From positions 1-23,056 of the forward strand of contig CAMBJF010000016.1 of the NCBI GenBank assembly GCA_945867875.1: a DNA stretch of 23,056 bases, read 5' to 3'. Source of the DNA: an uncultured Ruminococcus sp. GTDB lineage: Bacteria > Bacillota > Clostridia > Oscillospirales > Ruminococcaceae. Under the pieces are notes generated by a model, which had not been told where the DNA came from, did no database searches, and saw only the letters and a list, made by a program, of their open reading frames with translations. The number at the start of each line of letters is the position of its first letter. The first letter of the stretch is position 1. A program made the position numbers and the translations under genes. Positions 14,996-22,632 of the stretch are shown here, in pieces.

Positions 14996-15108
14996 AAAGA
15001 TAGTTTGTTCAGGACGGACAATAGTTCATTTTAAAAGGACAAACGGTAAAAAAACAGGACTCCAAAACGAACGAATATACAAATTAATAAAGAAAGGGAT
15101 ATGCCATA

Positions 15109-15663
15109 ATGATGAACGCCATCGGCTCAAAGATAGACCTCTCTGTCCCCGACAGCGAGTGCGGCTATTACGAGCTTGTTTCAGACCTGCTTGACAGCGA
15201 AGTTGTGATGCAGATGAAGCAGTATATGCACCACGGTCACACCACCTGCTTCCAGCACTGCCTGAACGTTTCATACTACAATTATCTTATCTGCAAGCTC
15301 CTTTCACTGGACGAAAGAGCAGGAGCAAGAGCAGGACTTCTCCACGATCTGTTCCTCTATGACTGGCACGACTACGTCCGTGAAAAGGGACAGAAGATGC
15401 ACGGCTGGACTCACGCCGCAACAGCTCTCAGGAATGTAAACAAATATTTCGAGATAACTCCTGTGGAGGCAGATATCATCGAAAAGCATATGTTCCCTAT
15501 GAACATTGCGCTCCCCAAGTACAAGGAAACCGTTGTTATCATTTTTGTTGATAAGATCTGCGGTGCGTGGGAGGTTATGGCTCACTGGGGATATCTTATG
15601 AAAAAGCTTGCAACATTCCCTGTGAGAAAGTACAGAGAGCACAAAGAAGCAAAGGCTGCATAA
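15109..15663 (+). CDS. HD-domain phosphohydrolase-like protein
   Basis: A 184-aa soluble protein with the ordered metal ligands of the HD superfamily: His50 (CFQHCLNVS), the His79-Asp80 pair (AGLLHDLFLYDW), His98 and His102 (MHGWTHAA), His127 (IIEKHMFPM) and Asp148 (FVDKIC). HD proteins hydrolyse phosphate esters, often of nucleotides, but the substrate cannot be read from the sequence. The ATG at 15109 follows AAAGGGA (15094-15099 region) by about 9 nt. A tiny frame ATG-CCA-TAA at 15101-15109 overlaps the start. The gene diverges from mraZ and has its own promoter and terminator, so it is a single-gene unit. The second pair of MraZ-like boxes upstream hints at joint control with the dcw cluster (inference). 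Confidence 0.85.
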   Translation: MMNAIGSKIDLSVPDSECGYYELVSDLLDSEVVMQMKQYMHHGHTTCFQHCLNVSYYNYLICKLLSLDERAGARAGLLHDLFLYDWHDYVREKGQKMHGWTHAATALRNVNKYFEITPVEADIIEKHMFPMNIALPKYKETVVIIFVDKICGAWEVMAHWGYLMKKLATFPVRKYREHKEAKAA

Positions 15664-15708
15664 AAAAATCAAATCTTCCGTTTCGCAATGAGACGGAAGA
15701 TTTTTTAT
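15662..15708. terminator. Bidirectional terminator between convergent genes
   Basis: A 14-bp stem with one G-U pair (15671-15684 with 15690-15703, 5-nt loop) has a T-run after it on the plus strand (15701-15706) and an A-run before it (15662-15668) that is a T-run on the minus strand. It can end both the HD gene and the convergent MmcQ-family gene, whose stop codon at 15705-15707 lies in the T-run. Confidence 0.92.
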
Positions 15709-16082
15709 TCCTTTTTCTTTTTGACTTTGGGCATTGTGGCATCAAAGCTCATATCAAGGAGCATTTTAACAGTCTCATCGGGCACAGTCCCGTCAAGAGC
15801 AACGCTTATCCAGTAATTCTTGTTCATATGATAAGCGGGATATATCCCCTTTTCCATACACACAGACCCTGTCATCAGCGGGTCACATTTGAGATTTACC
15901 ACGCTTATCATATCATCAGACTGCATACCGAGCTTTGACCGTGGAATGTCCATTAAAAGTGCGAACCATTTTCTGTTTGCGGCGTGACGGAACACGGCAG
16001 ATGCGGGAGAGCTTTCCCACGGGTATTCGGGGTCGGCGCTGTAGGTTTCCGAGATGTATTTTTCAAGTTCTTTTCTGTTCAT
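15705..16082 (-). CDS. MmcQ/YjbR family protein
   Basis: A 125-aa protein of the MmcQ/YjbR family (CyaY-like fold, often annotated DNA-binding; function not established). Seen: N-terminal MNRKELEKYISETY, then the family pattern of aromatic and Lys residues RKWFALLMDIPRSKLG, VNLKCDP, and the C-terminal core YPAYHMNKNYWISVALDG with a DETVKMLLDMSFDAT helix, closing in a Lys-rich tail. An upstream in-frame TTG at 16097 would add five residues, but the ATG at 16082 gives the usual family N-terminus. It starts only 14 bases past the T-run of the lysS terminator and no separate promoter is clear, so expression may depend on readthrough from lysS. Confidence 0.8.
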   Translation of the reverse strand: MNRKELEKYISETYSADPEYPWESSPASAVFRHAANRKWFALLMDIPRSKLGMQSDDMISVVNLKCDPLMTGSVCMEKGIYPAYHMNKNYWISVALDGTVPDETVKMLLDMSFDATMPKVKKKKE

Positions 16083-16095
16083 AATGCATATACCC

Positions 16096-16126
16096 AAAAA
16101 CAGGCAGCCTCACGGAAGACTGCCTG
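16096..16126 (-). terminator. Intrinsic terminator after lysS
   Basis: CAGGCAG (16101-16107) and CTGCCTG (16120-16126) form a 7-bp stem that can extend by three further pairs (one G-U) around a 6-nt loop. On the minus strand five Ts follow (complement of 16096-16100). It begins 8 bases beyond the lysS stop and reads in the lysS direction. Confidence 0.85.
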
Positions 16127-16134
16127 AATTATTA

Positions 16135-17721
16135 TTACTTGTCGAGAGACTTCATCGTCGGGAAAAGCAGAACATCACGAATAGCACTGCTGTTTGTGAG
16201 GAGCATAACAAGTCTGTCGATGCCGAAGCCGATACCGCCCGTGGGAGGCATACCGATTTCGAGAGCACGGAGGAAATCCTCATCAATGCTGTTTGCTTCC
16301 TCGTCGCCAAGGCGCTTCATCTCTTCCTGAGCCTCAAATCTTCTTCTCTGGTCAATGGGGTCATTGAGCTCGGAATATGCATTCGCCATTTCTCTTCCTG
16401 TGATGAAAAGCTCGAAACGCTCGGTGTATTCGGGGTTTTCTGGCTTCATCTTTGTAAGGGGAGATATGTCTGTGGGGTGGTCCATAATGAATGTGGGCTG
16501 AATGAGGTGCTCCTCAACGAACTCATCAAAGAAGAGATTGAGGATATCGCCCTTCTTGTGGCGCTTCTCATACTCAATGTGATGAGCGTCAGCCGCAGCT
16601 CTTGCCTCTTCAACGGAGTGTATCTCGTTGAAGTCAACACCGGAATATTTCTTAACGGCATCGACCATTGTAAGCCGCTCAAAGGGCTTGCTCAGATCTA
16701 TCTCAACATCGCCGTACATGATCTTTGCACTGCCGCATACTTCCTCGGCGCAGTGACGGTAAAGGTTCTCGGCGAGGTCCATCATACCGTGATAATCGGT
16801 GTATGCCTGATAAAGCTCCATAAGTGTGAACTCAGGGTTGTGCTTGGTGTCAACGCCCTCGTTTCTGAAAACTCTGCCAATTTCGTAAACTCTGTCAAGA
16901 CCGCCTACGATAAGTCTCTTGAGGTAAAGTTCAAGGGAGATTCTCAGTCTTACATCTTCGTTCAGAGCATTGTAATGTGTCTCAAAGGGACGTGCGGAAG
17001 CACCGCCTGCATTTGCGACCAGCATAGGAGTCTCAACTTCGATGAAGCCCTGTGCATCAAGGTAGCGTCTGATAGAAGCGATTATCTTGGAACGCTTTCT
17101 GAATGTGTCGGCAACCTCGGGATTAACGATAAGGTCAACATATCTCTGACGGTATCTTGCGTCCTGATCCTTAAGACCGTGCCACTTTTCGGGGAGGGGC
17201 AGGAGTGACTTTGTGAGGAGAGTTATCTTCTGGGCGTGAACGGTGACTTCTCCTGTTCTTGTCTTGAACACAAAGCCCTCAACGCCGACGATATCGCCCA
17301 TATCCCAGGTCTTGAACTCCTTGAAAGCCTCTTCGCCGATGTCGTTCATACGGACATACACCTGCATACGGTCGGTGCTGTCACGAACGTCGATGAAGTT
17401 AGCCTTGCCCATATTTCTCCAGGTCATGATACGGCCTGCTATCTTAACGTTTATCCTGTTATTTTCAAGAGCAGCCTTGAGAGCCTCCTCATCGCCCGCA
17501 GCCTCTGCGGTAAGACGCTCTTCAAGCTCTGCATACTGCTTTCTGATGTCAGCATTCTTGATGTTCCAGTCGAACTTGGTTATCTCGAAAGGATTTTTTC
17601 CTCTTGCCTTAAGGTCATCAAGCTTTTCCATTCTGACCTTTTTCAGTATGTGGATATCTTCCTCGGTCTGCTCCGCCTCTTCTGCGGGGGAGGAGTTAGC
17701 CTTGAGCTGTTCTTCTGCCAT
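16135..17721 (-). CDS. lysS: Lysyl-tRNA synthetase, class II
   Basis: Charges tRNA-Lys in the cytoplasm. From the ATG at 17721 it is 528 aa: a Glu-rich N-terminal extension of about 25 residues, the OB-fold anticodon-binding domain (about 90-170, with GRIMTWRNMGKANFIDVRD), then the class II catalytic core. Motif 2 reads FRNEGVDTKHNPEFTLMELY and motif 3 reads GGIGFGIDRLVMLLT near the C-terminus; DARYRQRYVDLI is the usual block before motif 1. The ATG at 17730 abuts the AAAGGA site directly, whereas 17721 is 9 nt away, the same arrangement as at mraZ, so the later start is chosen. It follows greA by 37 bp in one operon. No T-box is visible. Confidence 0.97.
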   Translation of the reverse strand: MAEEQLKANSSPAEEAEQTEEDIHILKKVRMEKLDDLKARGKNPFEITKFDWNIKNADIRKQYAELEERLTAEAAGDEEALKAALENNRINVKIAGRIMTWRNMGKANFIDVRDSTDRMQVYVRMNDIGEEAFKEFKTWDMGDIVGVEGFVFKTRTGEVTVHAQKITLLTKSLLPLPEKWHGLKDQDARYRQRYVDLIVNPEVADTFRKRSKIIASIRRYLDAQGFIEVETPMLVANAGGASARPFETHYNALNEDVRLRISLELYLKRLIVGGLDRVYEIGRVFRNEGVDTKHNPEFTLMELYQAYTDYHGMMDLAENLYRHCAEEVCGSAKIMYGDVEIDLSKPFERLTMVDAVKKYSGVDFNEIHSVEEARAAADAHHIEYEKRHKKGDILNLFFDEFVEEHLIQPTFIMDHPTDISPLTKMKPENPEYTERFELFITGREMANAYSELNDPIDQRRRFEAQEEMKRLGDEEANSIDEDFLRALEIGMPPTGGIGFGIDRLVMLLTNSSAIRDVLLFPTMKSLDK

Positions 17722-17758
17722 TTTTTTCATTCCTTTGTATTTATATAGATTGCTTTTA

Positions 17759-18235
17759 TTACTTGCTTATTTCAAGAACTTCCATCTTGATTATGCCCAT
17801 AGGAGCCTCTACCTCGAGGATATCGCCCACCTTTTTCTTAAGAGCGGCAACGCCGATGGGAGCGTCCTCGGAGATCTTGTTGTTTTCGGGGTCAGCCTCG
17901 GTGGAACCTACTATCTGGAGCTCCAGGATCTCGTCAAACTCAAGGTCCTTGAGCTTAACATATGAACCAACGCCTATCTCATCGGTGGAGAGGTCCTCGT
18001 CGTTAACGACTTCGGCGTTGCTTATCTTCATTTCGATATCAACGATCTCCGCTTCAAGGATAGCCTGCTCGTTCTTGGCTTCATCGTACTCGGCGTTCTC
18101 GGAAAGGTCTCCGAATGAACGGGCCTCCTTAAGCTTCTGAGCCACCTCTGCTCTGCGGACATTTTTGAGATATTCAAGCTGTTTTTCAAGATCCTTAAAT
18201 CCTTCTGCGGACATTCTAATCTTCTTTACTGCCAT
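17759..18235 (-). CDS. greA: Transcription elongation factor GreA
   Basis: Binds the RNA polymerase secondary channel and stimulates cleavage of the transcript in backtracked complexes. The 158-aa protein has the two-part structure of the family: an N-terminal antiparallel coiled coil carrying the acidic tip GDLSENAEYDEAKNEQA (42-58; Asp43 and Glu46 match the catalytic acidic residues of the family), then an FKBP-like C-terminal domain (about 82-158). The frame is open 21 codons further, but those codons overlap the promoter region; the ATG at 18235 has AAAGGAAGG 10 nt upstream and the conserved N-terminus. It heads the greA-lysS pair. Confidence 0.97.
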   Translation of the reverse strand: MAVKKIRMSAEGFKDLEKQLEYLKNVRRAEVAQKLKEARSFGDLSENAEYDEAKNEQAILEAEIVDIEMKISNAEVVNDEDLSTDEIGVGSYVKLKDLEFDEILELQIVGSTEADPENNKISEDAPIGVAALKKKVGDILEVEAPMGIIKMEVLEISK

Positions 18236-18286
18236 AATTATAGAACCTTCCTTTCGCTGATAACAGATATAATTACCTAAGTTTAT

Positions 18287-18315
18287 ATTATATCTCAATT
18301 GAGGGCTTATGTCAA
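18287..18315 (-). promoter_or_regulatory. Perfect consensus promoter of greA-lysS
   Basis: TTGACA (18310-18315) and TATAAT (18287-18292) on the minus strand are exactly 17 nt apart, an exact match to the sigma-A consensus. The expected start is near 18280, giving a greA leader of about 45 nt. Confidence 0.92.
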
Positions 18316-18359
18316 GGGATTTTTTCTTAATTGGCGGTAATATTTATGTCTTGTTTCTC

Positions 18360-18388
18360 TTGCATTGATGAAGAATATATGGTATAAT
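18360..18388 (+). promoter_or_regulatory. Promoter of the glycan module
   Basis: TTGCAT (18360-18365) and TATAAT (18383-18388) on the plus strand with a 17-nt spacer. The expected start (about 18395) lies downstream of the first in-frame ATG of the longest frame (18365), which rules that ATG out and points to 18413. It diverges from the greA promoter about 45 bp away. Confidence 0.78.
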
Positions 18389-18412
18389 AATAAGATAAAA
18401 TGCAAAGGACTG

Positions 18413-19186
18413 ATGAAGCTGAAAGCGTCATTATGCATCGTGACTTATAACAACAGGGACAATATTCTCAAAGCCATAGGCTCCGTCCTTGAACATACAA
18501 AAGGCACCCAGCTTGATATATATGTGTGCGACAACAATTCTTCCGACGGGACTCCCGATATGGTGGAAAAGGAATTTCCTGCCGTAAAGGTCATAAGGAA
18601 CGAAAAAAATGCAGGCTTCGGAGCGGGGCATAATACTATAATAAATATGCTTGACTCCGATTTCCATTTTATCGTAAATCCCGACATTATGCTTACCGAT
18701 GACACCGTAACGCAGATGTGCGGCTTTATGAGCGATAATCCCGACATAGCGATGGCAGTGCCGAAATTTTTGTATGAGGACGGCAGAGAGCAGTTTACCC
18801 CCAAGCTCACCCCTACGGTGAAATATATGCTGGGAGGGCGGCTTGAACGCTTCGGGGGAGTGTTCCGCAAATGGCGGCGGGAATACACCTTTGCCGACAG
18901 GAACGTGACCGAAGTGACAGATGTTGGCTTCTGTTCAGGCTGCTTTGTTGTGATAAGGACTGATGTTTTCAGAAAAGTCGGGGGCTTTGACGAGCGTTAT
19001 TTCCTCTACAGCGAGGACGCAGACCTTACCCGAATGGCGAAAAAATACGGCAGAACAGTCTATGCCCCCCGGTTTTCAGTGATACATCTCTGGGAAAGGG
19101 CATATATGAGGAGCCCCAAATACTTCCTTATACAAATTTCGTCGATGTTCAAATATTTCTGGAAATGGCGTAATGACGGCAGATAA
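18413..19186 (+). CDS. GT2 glycosyltransferase, rhamnosyltransferase-like
   Basis: A 257-aa GT-A fold family 2 enzyme of the WbbL/RfbF-like group, many of which add rhamnose to a lipid-linked glycan on the cytoplasmic side; the sugar here is not proven. Seen: ASLCIVTYNNRDNI at the N-terminus, VCDNNSSDGT (38-47), NAGFGAGHN (66-74), the NPD metal/nucleotide motif (89-91), SGCFVVIRTDVFRKVGGFDE and FLYSEDADL (catalytic acidic pair about 201-204). It has no membrane helix; the aromatic, basic tail could touch the membrane. The ATG at 18413 sits three bases after AAAGGA, close, but upstream candidates precede the predicted transcription start. First gene of a six-gene unit. Confidence 0.88.
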   Translation: MKLKASLCIVTYNNRDNILKAIGSVLEHTKGTQLDIYVCDNNSSDGTPDMVEKEFPAVKVIRNEKNAGFGAGHNTIINMLDSDFHFIVNPDIMLTDDTVTQMCGFMSDNPDIAMAVPKFLYEDGREQFTPKLTPTVKYMLGGRLERFGGVFRKWRREYTFADRNVTEVTDVGFCSGCFVVIRTDVFRKVGGFDERYFLYSEDADLTRMAKKYGRTVYAPRFSVIHLWERAYMRSPKYFLIQISSMFKYFWKWRNDGR

Positions 19187-19202
19187 AACAATGAGGTGCG
19201 AT

Positions 19203-20309
19203 ATGAAAAAAATAGCTGTGATAGGTGCAAATGATTTTCAGAATCAGCTTATATTAAAAGCCAGGTATCTTGGCTACGAGACCCACGTTTTTGCGTGGCA
19301 GTGCGGAGATGTGGGAGAAAAGACAGCCGATCATTTTTATCCCATAAGCATTGTGGAAAAAGATGAGATACTTAAAGAATGCCAAAAAATAGGCATCGAC
19401 GGCATATGCTCCATAGCATCCGACCTTGCTACCCTTACTGTAAACTATGTTGCGGAAAAGATGGGACTTTGCGGCAACAGTATGAGATGCACGGAAATAT
19501 CCACAAATAAATATCTTATGAGAAAGGCATTTGAGGAATACGGCGTTCCCGTTCCGAAATTTACCGTATGTAATGAGACCACCGACCTTTCCGCAATAGA
19601 TATGGCATATCCCTGCATAGTAAAGCCTACTGACAGATCGGGAAGCAGAGCCATAACCAAGGTGACAGCAAAAGAACAGCTCAGTGAAGCCGTGGCTGCG
19701 GCGGTAGAGCAGTCCTTTGAGAAAAAAGCTGTCATAGAGGAATTTATCGAGGGAAATGAGTACAGCTGCGAGTGCATAACCCAGAACGGCGTTCATCATT
19801 TCCTTGCAATAACAAAAAAATTCACCACAGGTGCCCCCCATTTCATTGAAACAGGGCATCGTCAGCCCTCGGATATCCCCGAAAATATGACGGACAGCAT
19901 CGTTTCTCAAATATTCAGGGCGCTTGATGCACTGGAGATAAAAAACAGTGCCAGCCATACGGAATTCAAGCTCGATAAAAACGGCACGGTGCGTATAATA
20001 GAAATAGGTGCAAGAATGGGCGGAGACTGCATAGGCTCAGACCTTGTCCGTCTTTCCACGGGCTATGACTTTGTGAAAATGGTCATCGACACAGCCTGCG
20101 GCGACCCCATAGACTTTGTGACAGGGGAACATTACAGCGAAGCATCCATACATTTTATTTTTGATAAAAATGATATGGAAGACCTTGAAAAGCTCCGCAG
20201 AGAAGCCCCCGACAGCATATACCGCATAAGTGAGATAGATGAAGCCCGGTTCGGAAAGGCGTCTGACAGCTCATCAAGGGCGGGATACTATATAACTGTA
20301 AAGAAATAA
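19203..20309 (+). CDS. ATP-grasp family ligase
   Basis: A 368-aa ATP-grasp enzyme, which activates a carboxylate as acyl phosphate and joins it to an amine or thiol. Seen: Rossmann-like start MKKIAVIGANDFQNQL, NKYLMRKAFEEYGVPVP (102-118), the ATP-binding Lys141 in IVKPTDRSGSRAI, EEFIEGNEYSCE (179-190), HTEFKL (252-257) and the Mg-binding EIGARMGGDCIGSDLV (267-282). The last block resembles that of ATP-grasp L-amino acid ligases and carbamoyl-phosphate synthetase-like proteins. The substrate is unknown; in this glycan setting it might attach an amino acid to a sugar or make an amide (inference). The longest frame starts at 19173 inside the GT2 gene, but GAGGTG (19193-19198) points to the ATG at 19203. 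Confidence 0.86.
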   Translation: MKKIAVIGANDFQNQLILKARYLGYETHVFAWQCGDVGEKTADHFYPISIVEKDEILKECQKIGIDGICSIASDLATLTVNYVAEKMGLCGNSMRCTEISTNKYLMRKAFEEYGVPVPKFTVCNETTDLSAIDMAYPCIVKPTDRSGSRAITKVTAKEQLSEAVAAAVEQSFEKKAVIEEFIEGNEYSCECITQNGVHHFLAITKKFTTGAPHFIETGHRQPSDIPENMTDSIVSQIFRALDALEIKNSASHTEFKLDKNGTVRIIEIGARMGGDCIGSDLVRLSTGYDFVKMVIDTACGDPIDFVTGEHYSEASIHFIFDKNDMEDLEKLRREAPDSIYRISEIDEARFGKASDSSSRAGYYITVKK

Positions 20310-20331
20310 ACAGGGAGGAACACAAAACAGT

Positions 20332-21321
20332 ATGAAAAAGAAAATAATTATTTTCGGCGCAACGGGAAATATCGGCGTATATCTTACCGATTACCTTCTT
20401 GAAAAATTTGACAGCAATGAATATGAAATAATTGCTGTGGGAAGAAGAAAAACGAATTTTTTTGATAAAAGAGGTGTCCGCTATTTTTCAATGGATATCT
20501 CGGACAAGGCTGCGTTTGAAGCTCTGCCGCAGGATAATGTCTATGCTGCGGTGCATCTTGCAAACCTCCTGCCCGCACGAATGACTGAGGATGACCCATA
20601 CGAATATTTCAAAGTAAATCTGAACGGTTCCATAAACATTCTTGAATATCTTAAAAAAACAAATGCTGACCGTATCGTTTTCACCCAGAGCTATGCCGAT
20701 ATCGCAGGACATTGGGACAAGGAAAAGGTGCTGAGATATGACCTTCCCCGCAGTCTTAAATACACAGGCGACCACGCACTTTATTCCATATCCAAGTGCG
20801 CCGTGGAGGATATCATCGAGTATTATCATCAGAGCTTTGGACTCAAAAACTTTATTCTCAGACTTCCGAACATCTATATGTATGCTCCCGAAGAGTATTA
20901 TTATGTGGACGGAAAGAAGATAAACATATCTTACAGATATATAATCCGCCGTGCCATAAACGGAGAGCCTATAGAACTGTGGGGTGACCCCACTCGTGTA
21001 CGTGATATGATATATATCAAGGATTTCTGCCAGCTTGTGTACAAAACGCTGATAACAGACCGTTCAACCGGTCATTACAATGCCGGAACAGGCGTGGGAA
21101 CTTCTATGCAGGAGCAGATCGAGGGTATAATAGATGTATTTTCACCGGAAGGAAAGCGTTCAGAGATAATTTACTGCCCTGAAAAGCGCAACGCAATGGA
21201 ATATATTATGGACATTTCCAATGCCGAAGAAGAGATAGGCTACAAGCCCGAGTATTTCTACAGGGAATATCTTGAGGACTACAAGCGTGAAATGAACGGA
21301 AGCAGATTTGAGGGACTTTAA
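20332..21321 (+). CDS. NAD-dependent epimerase/dehydratase (extended SDR)
   Basis: A 329-aa extended short-chain dehydrogenase of the nucleotide-sugar type. Seen: the dinucleotide motif GATGNIG (9-15), the acidic strand end MDISD (54-58), a catalytic Ser in FTQSYADIAG (about 120) and the Tyr151-xxx-Lys155 pair (YSISK), then LRLPNIYMY and the substrate-side block WGDPTRVRDMIYIKDF, typical of sugar-nucleotide epimerases and dehydratases. The exact reaction cannot be told. It begins 22 bp after the ATP-grasp gene with a GGGAGGA site about 13 nt before the ATG, and ends 2 bp before the next gene. It probably makes the sugar used by one of the flanking glycosyltransferases (inference). Confidence 0.87.
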   Translation: MKKKIIIFGATGNIGVYLTDYLLEKFDSNEYEIIAVGRRKTNFFDKRGVRYFSMDISDKAAFEALPQDNVYAAVHLANLLPARMTEDDPYEYFKVNLNGSINILEYLKKTNADRIVFTQSYADIAGHWDKEKVLRYDLPRSLKYTGDHALYSISKCAVEDIIEYYHQSFGLKNFILRLPNIYMYAPEEYYYVDGKKINISYRYIIRRAINGEPIELWGDPTRVRDMIYIKDFCQLVYKTLITDRSTGHYNAGTGVGTSMQEQIEGIIDVFSPEGKRSEIIYCPEKRNAMEYIMDISNAEEEIGYKPEYFYREYLEDYKREMNGSRFEGL

Positions 21322-21323
21322 TA

Positions 21324-22283
21324 ATGAATGATGCTGTAATAATATCATTTATCCTGCCCTGCTACGGCAGTGAGAAAACGCTGGAGGCAGTTGTCAATGA
21401 GATAAGAAGCGTTGTGGGGCAGAAAAAGGAATATGACTATGAGATAGTTGCTGTAAATGACTGCTCTCCCGACGGCGTGTGGGAGGTCATAAAAAAGCTT
21501 GCGGCAGAGGACAGCAAGGTCAAGGGCATTGATTTTGCCAAGAACCGCAACCGTCCCGGAGCCGTAATGGCGGGACTTGCAAATTCAAGCGGCGATTACT
21601 GCGTCGTTATGGACGATGACGGTCAGTGTCCTATGCCTGAGCTGTGGAAGCTTTTGCAGCCCCTTTATGAAGGCTATGACGTGTCAATAGCGTCATACCC
21701 CGAAAGGAAGCAGAGCGCATTTAAAAATTTCGGCACAGAGGTCAATAAGCTGATGACAGAATTTATCATCGGCAGACCGAGAAATCTCCAGTTCACCAAT
21801 TTTATGATAATGAAGAGATTTGTTGCCGACAAAATAACCGAGTATAAAAACCCATATCCCTACCTCACAGGACTTCTTCTCCGTACCACCCAGCATATCG
21901 CCAATGTGGAAATGGAGCAGAGAGCACGTCTTGAGGGCGGCACGACATTCACATTCAAAAAAATGGTAGCTCTATGGATGAACGGCTTCACTGCCTTTTC
22001 CATAAAGCCTCTGAGAATGGCGGACATAGTGGGAGCGGTATCAGCTGTGATAGGCTTTATATATGCCATCGTCACCATTGTAAGAAAGCTTGTAAACCCC
22101 GATATAGCTGTGGGCTACAGTTCGCTTATGGCTGTTATGCTCATAATCGGCGGCATAATTATGGTGCTTCTTGGACTTATCGGCGAGTACATCGGCAGAA
22201 TATATATGTGCATAAACGATTCTCCTCAGTATGTTATCAGAGAGAAGCTGAATTTTAAGGCGGAAGAGAATAAGAATGGATAA
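21324..22283 (+). CDS. Polyprenyl-phosphate glycosyltransferase (ArnC/GtrB/DPM1-like GT2)
   Basis: A 319-aa GT2 enzyme that would move a sugar from a nucleotide to undecaprenyl phosphate at the inner membrane face. Seen: ISFILPCYGSEKTLEAVV (7-24), VAVNDCSPDGVWEVI (42-56), NRNRPGAVMAGL (74-85), the metal-binding VMDDDGQCP (95-103), an amphipathic region, and two C-terminal membrane helices (about 234-255 and 266-288) followed by GEYIGRIYMCINDSPQYVI, the usual ending of this group. It starts 2 bp after the SDR gene and its last codons overlap the next gene by 8 bp, so translation is likely coupled. The two small membrane proteins after it fit a flippase for its product. Confidence 0.9.
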   Translation: MNDAVIISFILPCYGSEKTLEAVVNEIRSVVGQKKEYDYEIVAVNDCSPDGVWEVIKKLAAEDSKVKGIDFAKNRNRPGAVMAGLANSSGDYCVVMDDDGQCPMPELWKLLQPLYEGYDVSIASYPERKQSAFKNFGTEVNKLMTEFIIGRPRNLQFTNFMIMKRFVADKITEYKNPYPYLTGLLLRTTQHIANVEMEQRARLEGGTTFTFKKMVALWMNGFTAFSIKPLRMADIVGAVSAVIGFIYAIVTIVRKLVNPDIAVGYSSLMAVMLIIGGIIMVLLGLIGEYIGRIYMCINDSPQYVIREKLNFKAEENKNG

Positions 22284-22632
22284 GATAAAATCATATGCAA
22301 TGCTGCATATTATTGTTTTTGTGTACTCAATGAGCAGCATACTTACAAAAAAAGCAGCGTTGGAGGAGTTCCTCTCTTTCAGGTTTATAATTTTTTATGG
22401 ATTGGTGCTGGTGTGTATGGGCGTTTATGCTCTTGTCTGGCAGCAGGTCATAAAAAAACTTCCCTTAAATGCGGCTTTTGCCAACAAATCCGTTACTATA
22501 ATCTGGGGAATGCTCTGGGGAGTAATATTTTTCAAGGAAAAGATAACCGTAAAAATGATAATAGGTGCGCTTATGGTCATTGCGGGTGTCATTATAGTTA
22601 TTACAGGCGGTGAAAAGGAGGCTGAGAAATGA
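22276..22632 (+). CDS. Small EamA/SMR-like membrane protein, flippase subunit 1
   Basis: A 118-aa protein with four predicted membrane helices (about 8-22, 34-54, 68-86, 92-112), the size and topology of small multidrug resistance-like half transporters such as ArnE. The C-terminal half matches the EamA pattern: NAAFANKSVTIIWGMLWGVIFFKEKITVKMIIGALMVIAGVIIV. It overlaps the glycosyltransferase before it by 8 bp and the next gene by 4 bp (ATGA-type overlap), so the three are made together. By analogy with ArnE/ArnF it would pair with the next protein to carry the lipid-linked sugar across the membrane. Drug efflux is less likely from context. Confidence 0.82.
   Translation: MDKIKSYAMLHIIVFVYSMSSILTKKAALEEFLSFRFIIFYGLVLVCMGVYALVWQQVIKKLPLNAAFANKSVTIIWGMLWGVIFFKEKITVKMIIGALMVIAGVIIVITGGEKEAEK

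Larger units (their letters stand above)
14515..15108. other. Divergent control region between mraZ and the HD-domain gene
   Basis: This A/T-rich stretch of about 590 bp carries no convincing gene. It holds the mraZ promoter with its GTGGTG boxes, a TTTCAACA/TGTTGAAA inverted repeat in the mraZ leader (14556-14563 and 14579-14586), a second inverted copy of the boxes (14801-14816), an 8-bp A/T hairpin (14935-14954, ACATTTTT/AAAAATGT), and the promoter of the HD gene. Short open frames crossing it overlap these promoters, lack ribosome binding sites and resemble no known protein. Confidence 0.75.

Noticed and set aside
16054..17208. Long plus-strand frame of 384 codons opposite lysS
   Set aside because: It lies antisense to lysS, a certain gene with class II motifs, has no ribosome binding site and no recognisable domain. 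Codon bias of the true gene keeps this opposite frame open.
18365..18412. Upstream ATG start for the first GT2 gene
   Set aside because: That ATG overlaps the -35 element of a TTGCAT/TATAAT promoter, so it would not be in the transcript; MKLKASLCIVTYNN at 18413 matches the family N-terminus.
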